Positions 25,407 to 34,503 are shown, counted from the first letter of the stretch. The stretch: DNA of 64,000 nt from Tissierella sp. MB52-C2 (GCF_030931715.1 NZ_CP133261.1:1302001-1366000); one strand, 5' to 3'. Notes: generated by a model not told the origin, from the letters alone. Numbers and translations: made by a program.

Positions 25407-26356
25407 ATTAATCTGTGAATTTTTCTGTATTCCAATGGAGTGACTTTCATTAAGTCTTTGAAAGCAACAGTGAATTTACTCTGACTCTCATAACCGACAG
25501 AGATAGAAATATCAGCGATGCTCTGTTCCGTTTCATAAAGCAGTACTGCTGCCTTTCGTATTCGATATTCCTTCATAAAAGCCGCAAGGGATTGACCATA
25601 TAAATCTTTGAAATGCTTTTTTAGAGCAGTAGCACTGATGCAATATTCCCTGGCCAGCTCTTCAATGGTAAAACGATAGGAGAGCTGCTCAGTAATACGC
25701 TTTTGAATTTGTTTTACAATATCAACTTGCTGCCTTGCATAAATGCGTACTTGCTTTTCGCTTGCAGGATCAAAATAGTAAAGGTAGAGTAGCAGTTCCA
25801 TTATCTTCAGCCGGTAATAGGCCCCTCTGATTGCTTCCGGAACAGAATACATACCTGAAAAAATGTGCTTGATTTGCTCCTTGGATTGTATCATAAAACA
25901 CTCGTCATGAAGAAAAAAACGTTCTAGTGTTCTGCAGATATTGTTGGGCATACCGGGAAGGAGGTTTTCCCATTGAACTGGTGCTGCATCTAGATCGATA
26001 GTGATCACAAGCCCTTGATAATACCCTAGGGGAAGCTCAATGCTGTCCCAATGGTTTTGAGGGTGCCTGAGAAAGATATCGCCCTCACCAACGTATTGTA
26101 AGCAACCATCCTTCATTCGGCATTCAACCCGTCCTGCCCAGCAATGATTGATTTCTATGGCATTCTTTGATTTTACTATGCCTGGTGAGTACTGATAAGA
26201 AGATATGTCAACCTTTGCAACCTCAATACCCGGAAATATGGGATATACCGATACAGTACCATCTCCATCTTCAAGCTTGAGTTTGTAAGTAGCATGGTCG
26301 TGGCTTTTTTCTAAAAGAATTCCTTCATCAAAATGTAAAATTGTATTTAATGTCAT
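25394..26356 (-). CDS. AraC-family regulator
   Basis: 320-residue AraC-type regulator. The C-terminal 100 residues carry the double HTH: YRFTIEELAREYCISATALK, LYGQSLAAFMKEYRI, and SIADISISVGYESQSKFTVA ending in TPLEYRK. The N-terminal 200 residues form a cupin-like sensory region with no strong match that I can name. Gene base composition is richer in G+C than its neighbours, as it is in the metal-ATPase cluster beside it, which may mean the block was acquired together. RBS AGGCAGG. Divergent from the metal cluster, but the ArsR gene at 28942 is the better candidate for controlling that. Confidence 0.87.
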   Translation of the reverse strand: MTLNTILHFDEGILLEKSHDHATYKLKLEDGDGTVSVYPIFPGIEVAKVDISSYQYSPGIVKSKNAIEINHCWAGRVECRMKDGCLQYVGEGDIFLRHPQNHWDSIELPLGYYQGLVITIDLDAAPVQWENLLPGMPNNICRTLERFFLHDECFMIQSKEQIKHIFSGMYSVPEAIRGAYYRLKIMELLLYLYYFDPASEKQVRIYARQQVDIVKQIQKRITEQLSYRFTIEELAREYCISATALKKHFKDLYGQSLAAFMKEYRIRKAAVLLYETEQSIADISISVGYESQSKFTVAFKDLMKVTPLEYRKIHRLMGSQ

Positions 26357-26581
26357 TTGATTACCTGCCTTTATATATTCTAATCGTAAAATATCGATTC
26401 AACTTATGGACTGTTATTACTGTCATTTATATTTTTTCTAGGGTATTAACAACATAATTATATCATAGGAAGCTATGTATTACTTTACATTTTGTTCCAA
26501 ATAGACAAAGTTTTAGCCCTATTGGTTTTCTTTTATTACATCTGTTGACATCTTACTGATAAATGAATATACTAAACACAT

Positions 26582-26615
26582 AACGATAAAACAATTGTTT
26601 GATTGTTTTATCGTT
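26582..26615 (+). promoter_or_regulatory. Perfect 14-bp-arm dyad upstream of the metal-efflux genes, ArsR operator candidate
   Basis: AACGATAAAACAAT (26582-26595) and ATTGTTTTATCGTT (26602-26615) around TGTTTG. The central TTTGATTGTT (26598-26607) recurs at 29359-29368 upstream of the ArsR gene, which supports both being bound by that repressor. Confidence 0.7.
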
Positions 26616-26648
26616 CAAATTAAATAGATAGTGGGAGGAGCATATATT

Positions 26649-26867
26649 ATGAAAAAAACAATTAAGTTACAAGATCTAGACTGCGCTAATTGCGCTTCTA
26701 AAATTGAAAATGCCATTTCAAAAATTGAGGGTGTGACCAGTGTCAAAGTAAACTTCATGGGACAGAAAATGATATTAGAGGCCCCAGATGACAAGTTTGA
26801 CGAGGTTTTAGCTCAGGCAAAAAAGACTGCGAATAAAATCGAGGCAGATCTTGTATTTTTAGACTAA
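26649..26867 (+). CDS. Stand-alone heavy-metal-associated (HMA) domain protein
   Basis: 72-residue ferredoxin-like HMA domain with the metal motif DCANCAS (Cys12 and Cys15). Such domains bind Zn, Cd, Pb or Cu and deliver the metal to a P-type ATPase. In ZntA/CadA enzymes this domain is normally fused to the ATPase N-terminus, whereas here the ATPase 67 bp downstream lacks it, so this is a detached metal-binding domain or small chaperone. Start ATG 26649 with GGAGGAG 9 nt upstream; an earlier in-frame codon at 26631 is upstream of that site. Confidence 0.9.
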   Translation: MKKTIKLQDLDCANCASKIENAISKIEGVTSVKVNFMGQKMILEAPDDKFDEVLAQAKKTANKIEADLVFLD

Positions 26868-26873
26868 ATATAG

Positions 26874-26912
26874 AAACGGCAGCGCTATATATACTAAGTC
26901 GCTGCCGTTTTA
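26874..26912 (+). terminator. Hairpin between HMA and ATPase genes
   Basis: AAACGGCAGCG (26874-26884) pairs with CGCTGCCGTTT (26900-26910) before TTTT. It probably attenuates read-through so that the small metal-binding protein is made in excess over the pump. Confidence 0.75.
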
Positions 26913-26934
26913 ACAGAAAAGGGGGATTACGTTT

Positions 26935-28833
26935 ATGACTAAGAAAGAAAAAAGGCTTCTGATACGAATTTTAATTGCGGGAGCAATCTTTTTTTTAGCT
27001 ATGCCGATTCATAATAGAGAAGCTCTCGGCTGGAGTTTCCTACAATCACCTATTATGGATTATATTGAATTTCCAGCTTTTCTAATCGCCTACATTATCA
27101 TCGGAGGCGAAATTGTGAGGAAAGCACTACGAAATATCAGCAAGGGACAGGTTTTTGATGAAAACTTCCTGATGAGTGTTGCCACAATTGGGGCATTTTG
27201 TCTTAGAGAGTACGGAGAAGGCGTTGCAGTAATGTTGTTTTACCAAGTAGGAGAGCTGTTCCAATCTTATGCAGTTTCCAGATCACGCCAATCTATTGCC
27301 GACCTGATGGATATCCGTCCTGACTATGCAAATGTCTTGCGAGATGGAGAGTTGGTTCAAGTCGATCCAGAAGAGGTAGTTATTGGGGATACGATTGTGG
27401 TTATACCGGGAGAACGTATACCACTGGACGGAGTTGTTACAGATGGTCGCTCTACTCTGGACACTTCAGCCCTTACCGGAGAGTCTATTCCACGTGATGT
27501 GAATACTGGTGATGAGGTTATCAGCGGATGTATCAATCAGACTGGTAAGCTAACCATCGAAGTTTCAAAAGAGTTTGGAGAGTCTACTGTTTCAAAAATT
27601 TTGGAGCTGGTGGAAAATGCTTCAGATAAGAAGAGTAAAAGTGAAAACTTTATTACCCGTTTTGCCCGTTATTATACACCGGTTGTAGTTTTTGCTGCTA
27701 TAGCACTTGCAATTATACCGCCACTTGTTACTGGGCAATCATTTGTAATTTGGATTGAACGTGCACTTACATTCCTTGTAATTTCATGTCCATGTGCACT
27801 GGTTATCTCAGTACCTCTCAGCTTCTTTGGAGGAATTGGAGGCGCATCTAAATGCGGCGTTTTAGTAAAAGGCAGCAACTATTTGGAATTGCTTGCTGAC
27901 ACTGAAATCGTTGTATTTGATAAAACAGGTACACTTACAAAAGGAAATTTTGTTGTAAGTGAGGTTCATGCTCTTAACATGAGTAAAGAGGAACTAATAG
28001 AAGTTGCAGCTCATGCAGAAGATTATTCTAGTCACCCCATTGCCGCAAGTATCAAGAAAGCCTATGGCAAAACTGTGGATTCTTCATTGATAAAAGATAT
28101 TGAAGAAATTGCTGGTCACGGTGTGAAGGCTACAATTGATGACAAGGAAGTGCTTGCAGGTAATGCAAGGCTTATGAAACTGAAAGATATCTCATATGAA
28201 GAGTCATCTTCTGTTGGTACTGTTGTTCACATTGCCATTGATGGCGCATATGCTGGATATATCCTTATTGCTGATGAAATAAAGGCAGATTCACCTAAGG
28301 CTATCCGTGAGCTTAAAGAAGCAGGAGTCAAACAGACGGTTATGCTCACAGGTGATGCCGAAGCTGTAGGGCAGAATGTAGCCTCCCAGCTGAAATTAGA
28401 TAAAGCATATACGGAGCTGCTACCTGCTGATAAAGTAACACAGCTTGAGAAGCTGATGAAGCAAAAAGGTGAGAAAGCAATGTTGGCCTTTGTCGGTGAT
28501 GGTATCAATGATGCTCCCGTTCTTGCACGGGCTGATGTGGGAATTGCCATGGGGGGTCTTGGCTCTGATGCAGCCATTGAAGCCGCAGATGTTGTAATAA
28601 TGACAGACGAACCTTCAAAGATTGCTACAGCAATGAAAATAAGTAGAAAAACTCTACGCATTGTAAAACAGAATATTATTTTCGCGTTGTTTGTAAAGTT
28701 AGTAGTATTGGTGCTTGGAGCCTTTGGCCTTGCTAATATGTGGGGAGCAGTATTTGCAGATGTGGGTGTTTCAATTATTGCCATACTAAACGCTGTCCGC
28801 GCATTGAATGTAAAAAAATATAGTCATTCGTAA
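26935..28833 (+). CDS. P1B-type (Zn/Cd/Pb) heavy-metal-exporting ATPase
   Basis: 632-residue P-type ATPase without an N-terminal HMA domain. Order of motifs: actuator TGES near residue 184, membrane metal site SCPCALV (Cys285-Pro-Cys287), phosphorylation DKTGT (Asp329), SHP in the nucleotide-binding domain, and hinge GDGINDAPVLARADVG. The last helix carries FADVGVSIIAILNAVRAL; the Asp there is the mark of the P1B-2 group that transports Zn2+, Cd2+ and Pb2+. It acts in the membrane to expel metal. It follows the HMA gene and faces a convergent ArsR repressor gene. Confidence 0.93.
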   Translation: MTKKEKRLLIRILIAGAIFFLAMPIHNREALGWSFLQSPIMDYIEFPAFLIAYIIIGGEIVRKALRNISKGQVFDENFLMSVATIGAFCLREYGEGVAVMLFYQVGELFQSYAVSRSRQSIADLMDIRPDYANVLRDGELVQVDPEEVVIGDTIVVIPGERIPLDGVVTDGRSTLDTSALTGESIPRDVNTGDEVISGCINQTGKLTIEVSKEFGESTVSKILELVENASDKKSKSENFITRFARYYTPVVVFAAIALAIIPPLVTGQSFVIWIERALTFLVISCPCALVISVPLSFFGGIGGASKCGVLVKGSNYLELLADTEIVVFDKTGTLTKGNFVVSEVHALNMSKEELIEVAAHAEDYSSHPIAASIKKAYGKTVDSSLIKDIEEIAGHGVKATIDDKEVLAGNARLMKLKDISYEESSSVGTVVHIAIDGAYAGYILIADEIKADSPKAIRELKEAGVKQTVMLTGDAEAVGQNVASQLKLDKAYTELLPADKVTQLEKLMKQKGEKAMLAFVGDGINDAPVLARADVGIAMGGLGSDAAIEAADVVIMTDEPSKIATAMKISRKTLRIVKQNIIFALFVKLVVLVLGAFGLANMWGAVFADVGVSIIAILNAVRALNVKKYSHS

Positions 28834-28899
28834 AGTAATGACGAGAGATAGATATAGTATTATTTTTCCTTATGAAACAGCAGCTTATCCTAGTATTTT

Positions 28900-28940
28900 A
28901 AACGTGCTATTCACAATCAGACGTGAATAGCACGTTTTCA
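28900..28940. terminator. Bidirectional terminator between ATPase and ArsR genes
   Basis: AAACGTGCTATTCAC (28900-28914) pairs perfectly with 28923-28937. Convergent genes on both sides. Confidence 0.85.
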
Positions 28941-28941
28941 T

Positions 28942-29328
28942 TTAACAGTCTTTATAGTCGATAATTCCCTTGTTTGGGCAGGTCATTTGAAAAAAGTTAT
29001 CTATCATTTGATGGGTAAGATGAGCGGTCTCCGTATCAGCTAATGTGTAGTAAACTTCCTTGCCGTCACGTCTGCTGGAAATGAGACCACTAAGCTTTAA
29101 GGACTTTAAGTGATGAGATACCGCCGCAGTACTCATACCAATGGCTGCTGCAATATTGATACCACATTCTTCACAATGACATAAAAGCCACAAAATTCGA
29201 AGTCTTGTGCCATCGCAAAGTTGTTGAAAAACAGCAGATGCATCTGAAAAATAATTTTCATCGGGCATTTTGTCAAGGATCTTTTCAACATTTTGACCAT
29301 GGTTATGAGGTAAGCATTTTTTATCCAT
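28942..29328 (-). CDS. ArsR/SmtB-family metal-responsive repressor
   Basis: 128-residue ArsR-type repressor. HTH segment SAVFQQLCDGTRLRILWLL, then AAAIGMSTAAVSHHLKSLKL and wing SSRRDGKEVYYTL. A cysteine cluster LLCHCEECG on the first HTH region resembles the CadC-type metal site (Cys-x-Cys), with further His/Cys at the N-terminus (CLPHNHGQ), so Cd/Pb/Zn sensing is likely. Start ATG 29328 with GGTGG 7 nt upstream. Its upstream DNA carries TTTGATTGTT, also found in the dyad before the HMA/ATPase genes, so it most likely represses both. Confidence 0.9.
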   Translation of the reverse strand: MDKKCLPHNHGQNVEKILDKMPDENYFSDASAVFQQLCDGTRLRILWLLCHCEECGINIAAAIGMSTAAVSHHLKSLKLSGLISSRRDGKEVYYTLADTETAHLTHQMIDNFFQMTCPNKGIIDYKDC

Positions 29329-29358
29329 ACAGATACCACCTTTCAAATTAAACAAGTA

Positions 29359-29368
29359 TTTGATTGTT
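29359..29368 (-). promoter_or_regulatory. Half-site shared with the metal-efflux operator
   Basis: TTTGATTGTT, identical to the centre of the dyad at 26582-26615, lies 31 bp upstream of the ArsR start codon. Candidate autoregulatory site. Confidence 0.5.
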
Positions 29369-29425
29369 CAATTATATTCTAGCACTGTAAATTTGTCAAT
29401 TCCTTGCACAGAAGGGAGGAGGAAA

Positions 29426-29482
29426 AATGACACTGAATAATACATCTATTCATGAAATAACAGTAAAACAAATGGTAAGTTA
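29426..29482 (+). other. 18-codon ORF with strong ribosome site, probable 5' gene remnant
   Basis: GGGAGGAGG then ATG, encoding 18 residues beginning MTLNNTSIHEITV and a stop. A near-perfect translation start on so short a frame suggests a truncated gene, although a micro-protein cannot be excluded. Confidence 0.3.
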
Positions 29483-29629
29483 AGAGTATTTGTTCTTAAC
29501 TTCCTATTCGTATATTTAAAGAAACACAAGTTGGGAAGTATAATAGATCATATGATCATAGATTATTTGCAAACAGCCTACTATGTGTTATAATTTTTAA
29601 TACAGATAAAGGGTTAAGGAGGTGGCGAC

Positions 29630-30199
29630 TTGGCACAGCAATATACTAAAAAAATGATTCGAGAAGAATTCATAAAGATGCTGAATGAGAGTCCACTTAA
29701 TAAAATCACAGTTAAGGATATTGCTATAGCATGTGAGATCAATAGAAATACTTTTTATTACTACTACACGGATGTATATGCACTTCTGTCAGAGATATTC
29801 CAAACAGAGCTTCAGACAGTCATTAATGAATATAATGATACACTCTCCTGGGAGGAGAGCTTTATTGTGGCTGCTAAATTTGCTTTAGAAAACAGAGCGG
29901 CTGTTTATCATGTATATAATTCTATGCAGAGAGAAGAATTAGTGAATTATATATATAATGTATCAGGGAATGTCATGATGCGATATATTGAAAAAGTAAG
30001 CGATGGTATCTCAGCTTCTTTAGAAGATAGAAAACTGATTGCTTCTTTTTATCAGTGTGCCCTCACTGAAATGGTATTACACTGGATCGCTTCTGGAATG
30101 AAGGGAGACCCTGATACTATAATCAGACGAATCGGGTATCTCTTCGATGGAAACATAGAGTTATCTCTTAAACGAAGTGCTGGTTTAAATGATGTCTAG
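29630..30199 (+). CDS. TetR-family regulator, probably of oleate hydratase
   Basis: 189-residue TetR-type protein starting at TTG 29630 with AAGGAGG 7 nt upstream. HTH: NKITVKDIAIACEINRNTFYYYYTD; helical C-terminal domain with the short TetR_C type of DhaS-like proteins. It is 300 bp upstream of the oleate hydratase gene in the same direction. In other Firmicutes a TetR-type fatty-acid sensor often sits beside oleate hydratase, so that role is plausible. A very stable terminator closes it. Confidence 0.88.
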   Translation: MAQQYTKKMIREEFIKMLNESPLNKITVKDIAIACEINRNTFYYYYTDVYALLSEIFQTELQTVINEYNDTLSWEESFIVAAKFALENRAAVYHVYNSMQREELVNYIYNVSGNVMMRYIEKVSDGISASLEDRKLIASFYQCALTEMVLHWIASGMKGDPDTIIRRIGYLFDGNIELSLKRSAGLNDV

Positions 30200-30262
30200 T
30201 AAAAAACAATAGGAGAATCCTTCCGCATCAGACATTTTAACTTTAATGCCTAAAAACTAGAC

Positions 30263-30305
30263 AAACAAACTGCAGTGTTCGAAATTCGAACACTGCAGTT
30301 TGTTT
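30263..30305 (+). terminator. Perfect 21-bp-arm palindrome, terminator
   Basis: 30263-30283 pairs perfectly with 30285-30305 (core CTGCAGTGTTCGAA). Exceptionally stable for the region; TTTGTTTA follows the core. It may also be a protein-binding site. Confidence 0.75.
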
Positions 30306-30427
30306 ATCTAATGAAAAAGATATAAAAAAGCTATATTATAGATTTATACAAACTTTATAAATAATAAGTATTCAAAAATTAAAAGGAGGACTTATTATTT
30401 ATTACACCATATTGGCATGCTAATAGA

Positions 30428-30505
30428 GTGAACAGAGAAGAACTGCAAATTAATAATAGGATTAGAAGAATATCAAAAAAATTAAGAAAGAGGGAGATAC
30501 AATGA
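30428..30505 (+). other. Possible 25-residue basic leader ORF overlapping the oleate hydratase start
   Basis: GTG 30428 opens a frame coding for a basic peptide beginning VNREELQINNRIRRIS whose TGA overlaps the ATG of the next gene. The open frame extends upstream to about 30391, directly behind a strong AAAGGAGG (30382-30389), but no ATG/GTG/TTG stands at normal distance there. Either an unusual start codon (ATT) is used or this is a remnant. Confidence 0.3.
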
Positions 30506-32295
30506 AATTAAAAACATATGACGATAGACTTAAACTTACAAATGGAAGTTATCATTCTTTAGTAAATGCAAGAAAGCCTAAAGGAATTGAAGAGAAAAAA
30601 GCTTATTTAATTGGGACAGGAATTGGAGCATTGGCTGCTGGCTGTTTTTTAATTCGTGATGCTCACATGGATGGCAGCAAGATCACGTTTTTAGAACAAT
30701 TAGATATTCCTGGTGGATCTTTAGATGGTGCAGTTCGCCAGAATGCAGGTTATGTAGCACGTGGCGGACGTGAAATGGGACATTATTTTGAAGTTTTATG
30801 GAATCTATTTAGTTCATTACCATCTACAGAAGACCCTAATATGACTGTGTTGGATCACTTCTATTATACAAATTATGATGACCCAAATTTTAGCAATTGT
30901 CGTATTACAAAAAACCAGGGTGAACGCTATGACAATGGAAAATTCAACTTAGGTCAAGAATTAGCAAAGGAATTAGCTGCTTTTACAATGATGTCAGATG
31001 ATAGTCTTCAAAATAAATCAATTGAGGATATTTTTTCTGAAGAACTATTAAATAGTGATTTCTGGACATATTGGAGAACTATGTTTGCTTTTGAAAACTG
31101 GCATAGTGCTTTAGAGATGAAATTATATATGAATCGTTTTATTCACCATGTTGGAGGGCTTCCAGACCTTTCAGCTTTACAATTCTCACGTCATGACCAA
31201 TATACTTCATTTGTAAAACCAATGGTTAAATATTTAGAAGATCATGGTGCTAAATTTGAATATGGAATCACTGTCGATAATGTGGAGTTCCTAATTTCAG
31301 AGGATAAAAAAGTTGCAAAGAAAATAGTTGCAAAAGATAAAAATGGAAAAGATGTTTCTATTGATTTAACAGAAAATGATTTAGTATTTATCACCAATGG
31401 TTCTATGACTGAAGGCTCTGGATATGGTGACGACAACACACCTGCTCCATTTAACAAAGAGATAGGTGGATGCTGGAACTTATGGAGAAATATAGCAGCT
31501 CAATCAGATGAGTTTGGAAGACCAGATAAATTCTGTACAGAGCCAGAAAAATCTAATTGGGAATCTTGTACAGTAACTTGTCATGATGAACGTGTTCCTA
31601 AATATATTGAAAAAATTACAAAACGTTCTCCATATGGCGGACGTACTGTAACAGGTGGTATAGTAACAGCCCTTGATTCTTCATGGTTAATGAGCTGGAC
31701 AATAAATCGTCAAGAACAATATTATGGACAGCCTGAAAAGGATGTTGTTGTTTGGGTATATGGTTTATTCTCTGATACTCCTGGAGACTATATTAAGAAA
31801 CCTATGAGAGATTGTACTGGTAAGGAAATCACAAAAGAATGGTTATATCATATAGGAGTTCCTACAGAGGAAATAGAAGAGTTAGCAGGATCTTGTACTG
31901 CAGTTCCTGTTATGATGCCATATATCACATCTCAATTTATGCCTCGTGAATTTGGAGATCGTCCATATGTTGTACCAAAGAATGCAGTAAACTTTGCTTT
32001 CCTTGGACAATTTGCCGAAACCCTAGATGACCCAGGACGTGATACAGTATTTACTATTGAATACTCAGGACGTACGGCTATGGAAGCAGTATATGTTTTA
32101 ACTGGAGTTGAAAAAGGAGTTCCTGAGGTCTATGCTTCAAGATATGATATGCGTTATTTATTAAATGCAGGTAAATGTTTATTAGATGGTGAAAAACCAG
32201 AAGTAAATCTATCACCAATGACTAAACAAATGATTGCACAACAAATAGCAGGAACAGAAATTGAAGTATTATTGAAAGATTATGGAATTCTTTAA
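30502..32295 (+). CDS. ohyA: Oleate hydratase (myosin-cross-reactive-antigen family)
   Basis: 597-residue FAD enzyme that adds water to the cis-9 double bond of oleate to give 10-hydroxystearate, detoxifying membrane-active unsaturated fatty acids. FAD-binding GTGIGALAAGCFLIRD near residue 38 is followed by EQLDIPGGSLDG, the RGGREMGHYFE segment and YTSFVKPMVKYL. The C-terminal FAD contact region includes NFAFLGQFAETLDDPGRDTV. Length equals the family norm, so the gene is intact. AGAGGGAG is the ribosome site. A TetR gene upstream is the likely fatty-acid-responsive regulator. Confidence 0.95.
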   Translation: MKLKTYDDRLKLTNGSYHSLVNARKPKGIEEKKAYLIGTGIGALAAGCFLIRDAHMDGSKITFLEQLDIPGGSLDGAVRQNAGYVARGGREMGHYFEVLWNLFSSLPSTEDPNMTVLDHFYYTNYDDPNFSNCRITKNQGERYDNGKFNLGQELAKELAAFTMMSDDSLQNKSIEDIFSEELLNSDFWTYWRTMFAFENWHSALEMKLYMNRFIHHVGGLPDLSALQFSRHDQYTSFVKPMVKYLEDHGAKFEYGITVDNVEFLISEDKKVAKKIVAKDKNGKDVSIDLTENDLVFITNGSMTEGSGYGDDNTPAPFNKEIGGCWNLWRNIAAQSDEFGRPDKFCTEPEKSNWESCTVTCHDERVPKYIEKITKRSPYGGRTVTGGIVTALDSSWLMSWTINRQEQYYGQPEKDVVVWVYGLFSDTPGDYIKKPMRDCTGKEITKEWLYHIGVPTEEIEELAGSCTAVPVMMPYITSQFMPREFGDRPYVVPKNAVNFAFLGQFAETLDDPGRDTVFTIEYSGRTAMEAVYVLTGVEKGVPEVYASRYDMRYLLNAGKCLLDGEKPEVNLSPMTKQMIAQQIAGTEIEVLLKDYGIL

Positions 32296-32319
32296 TCACA
32301 TTTAAACTTAATAATTTAA

Positions 32320-32358
32320 TTAAAATCCCGAATTTTCAAAGTCGGGATTTTAATTTAT
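32320..32358 (+). terminator. Intrinsic terminator after oleate hydratase
   Basis: TTAAAATCCCGA (32320-32331) pairs perfectly with 32342-32353, followed by TTT. Confidence 0.85.
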
Positions 32359-32391
32359 ATTTGTCTACTACCACTAAAGGAGGGAAATTTT

Positions 32392-34503
32392 GTGGATAAA
32401 AAGAAAGATCTTAAAATAGATTATATTCCTACCATAGAGGAAATGGAAAATTGGTATGAAGAAGACTTGCGAAATGAAGCTTCAAGATCATGGGAATATG
32501 AAAATAATAAAAAAATAGAAGAAGAAGGATTATTCTTTAAAACATTTAGAAGACTGGAAGAAATAGATGATAAAGTTCTCTTTGATTCTAAAAAAGATAA
32601 TGTCTACTATGAAAAATATAAAAAATATCTAGAAGAAGAGACAGAGAATAAAGCAAGGGAAATACAGGAAATTGAAAATTTAATTGAATATGAAAAATTC
32701 TTTCTCCGTTGGGAAAGGAGAGTCAATAGAGAAAAAAATGGTTCTAGTCATTATGGAAGCAATTCAGCTACAAGGTATCGAGTTGATTCTATAAAAAGAT
32801 TAGAGAAAAAGTTAGAAAATATACTAGATACTTCTCCAGAAGGGTGGGAGTACTATTATAAAAATCAGTTAATAGGGGATATAGAAAACAAACAACAACA
32901 GCGTTTAGTAAATGTTCCATATGTAGCCAAAGCAAAACAAAAAGTAATGGAATCTTTAAACTTAGGAACTCCTGTATATATTGTGGGGCATTTAGGAAGT
33001 GGAAAAACACAATTAGCAACTGAAGCAGCTTTGGACTTTACTATTGAAAATAAGGTCCAAAGTGAATTAGAGGATAAAATGGAAAATTGGTATTCTATAA
33101 ATTCAAATGCAACAGAAAAAGATGCTATTGAGAAATTTAGAGAGTTCAATGAAGAAAGAAAAGATTACTATAAAAATATTTTGGTAAATGGAAGTAAAGA
33201 GGAAATAGAAGTATTACAGCCATTATTCATATCTGGATCTCATAATTTAACTTATGAAGATATGTTTGTAGAAAAAACCTTATCTCTTAACCATAGTTTT
33301 TCTCAAGGCTCCTTTTCAGATTATCTCAATATGATTATAGAAGATTTTTATGAGTGGATGGATAAGCATAAAGAAAGATTAGATAAGATGACTGGCGAAG
33401 AGCAATTACAACTTAAAATTCAGATATGGAAAAGCTTTTCCGATTTGTTGGTGGCAAGTAATAGTGCCTTTGGTACTGAAATCAGAAAAATAGAAAGAGA
33501 AATTTTAATCGCAGTAAAGGAAGGGCGTACTGTAATAGTAGATGAATTAAATACAATTGCAATGCAAAACTTAATTGGATTAAATGATATATTACAGCGT
33601 CATGCAGGAAGTACAGCTTACATTACAGGAGTTGGTCCAGTAGTAATTAAACATGGATTTGGATTTATAGGTACAGGAAATCTATCAACTCAAATGGTTA
33701 ACTATGAAGGAACAAATGAATTAAATCCAGCTTTTAAATCACGATTTGTAACTATTGAATACAATTATATACCTCAAAATGTAATTGGGTCTTTAGAAGA
33801 TCAAGAACTCCTAGAAATAAACCAACTTTTTAGAGTAATAATTACAGGATTAGCTGATAAAAGTGGGAATATTCATATTCCCAACCCTAAAAGAACATTA
33901 GAAGAATTATTTAGATTTTCTCAACTATGTAAAGTTACACAAAACGTTTTTATGGGCAAATGGAATGACAACGAAGATCATAGTGATTCTGGAATAGAAG
34001 ATTTAGAGTTAAGAGAATCTGTATTATCTGTTCGTAATATTCTGCACGTTTTAGATAATTGGAATCAAGGGGAAGAAAAAGATCTAAGCAAAGCTTTATG
34101 GGACGGATTTATAAGTTCAATTACTTATGCTGATGACCAAAACTATATTCTATCGCAAGCAGTTCGTTTTGGGTTCTTTCCTGTAAATGAAGGATGGAAT
34201 GTTGAGACAAAAGCCATAGGAGGAGGTACAACTACCTATGAAGAAATTCGTACCCGCCCATACAATTATATTCGCCCTAAAATAGAAACTTTGAGCTATT
34301 TAGATGTAATTCATCTTGTATTTGGCAAAGGACCTGGCAGAAAAACTTTACCAAAAGAGTTAATAGAAAGATTTGAAGATAATATAGATAATTTAAAACA
34401 GATTGATGTAAACAAATATCAAGAATTAGACCAGCAGCTATTTCATTTAGAACATTCAAAGAATCTGCTAGAATATTTGGAGGATAATGGAGGGAAAAAA
34501 TGA
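32392..34503 (+). CDS. MoxR-like AAA+ ATPase with coiled-coil N-terminus and large insertions
   Basis: 703 residues, GTG start with AGGAGGG upstream. Residues 1-170 are highly charged and coiled-coil-like. The AAA+ core has Walker A GHLGSGKT (199-206), Walker B RTVIVDELN (Asp384, Glu385), sensor-1 FIGTGNLSTQ near 425 and an arginine finger NPAFKSRF near 450. The segment ISGSHNLTYEDMF near 280 matches the position of the MoxR-type loop. Walker A and B are about 178 residues apart, far more than the roughly 60-70 of ordinary MoxR proteins, so two helical insertions sit in the ATPase core. A C-terminal helical region follows. It overlaps the next gene by 4 bp and works, I infer, with the VWA protein at 35740, as RavA does with ViaA. 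Confidence 0.82.
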   Translation: MDKKKDLKIDYIPTIEEMENWYEEDLRNEASRSWEYENNKKIEEEGLFFKTFRRLEEIDDKVLFDSKKDNVYYEKYKKYLEEETENKAREIQEIENLIEYEKFFLRWERRVNREKNGSSHYGSNSATRYRVDSIKRLEKKLENILDTSPEGWEYYYKNQLIGDIENKQQQRLVNVPYVAKAKQKVMESLNLGTPVYIVGHLGSGKTQLATEAALDFTIENKVQSELEDKMENWYSINSNATEKDAIEKFREFNEERKDYYKNILVNGSKEEIEVLQPLFISGSHNLTYEDMFVEKTLSLNHSFSQGSFSDYLNMIIEDFYEWMDKHKERLDKMTGEEQLQLKIQIWKSFSDLLVASNSAFGTEIRKIEREILIAVKEGRTVIVDELNTIAMQNLIGLNDILQRHAGSTAYITGVGPVVIKHGFGFIGTGNLSTQMVNYEGTNELNPAFKSRFVTIEYNYIPQNVIGSLEDQELLEINQLFRVIITGLADKSGNIHIPNPKRTLEELFRFSQLCKVTQNVFMGKWNDNEDHSDSGIEDLELRESVLSVRNILHVLDNWNQGEEKDLSKALWDGFISSITYADDQNYILSQAVRFGFFPVNEGWNVETKAIGGGTTTYEEIRTRPYNYIRPKIETLSYLDVIHLVFGKGPGRKTLPKELIERFEDNIDNLKQIDVNKYQELDQQLFHLEHSKNLLEYLEDNGGKK

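Noticed and set aside
28227-28784. 185-codon open frame antisense to the metal ATPase
   Set aside because: Low-complexity Ala/Ser/Ile translation; the ATPase frame has all catalytic motifs.
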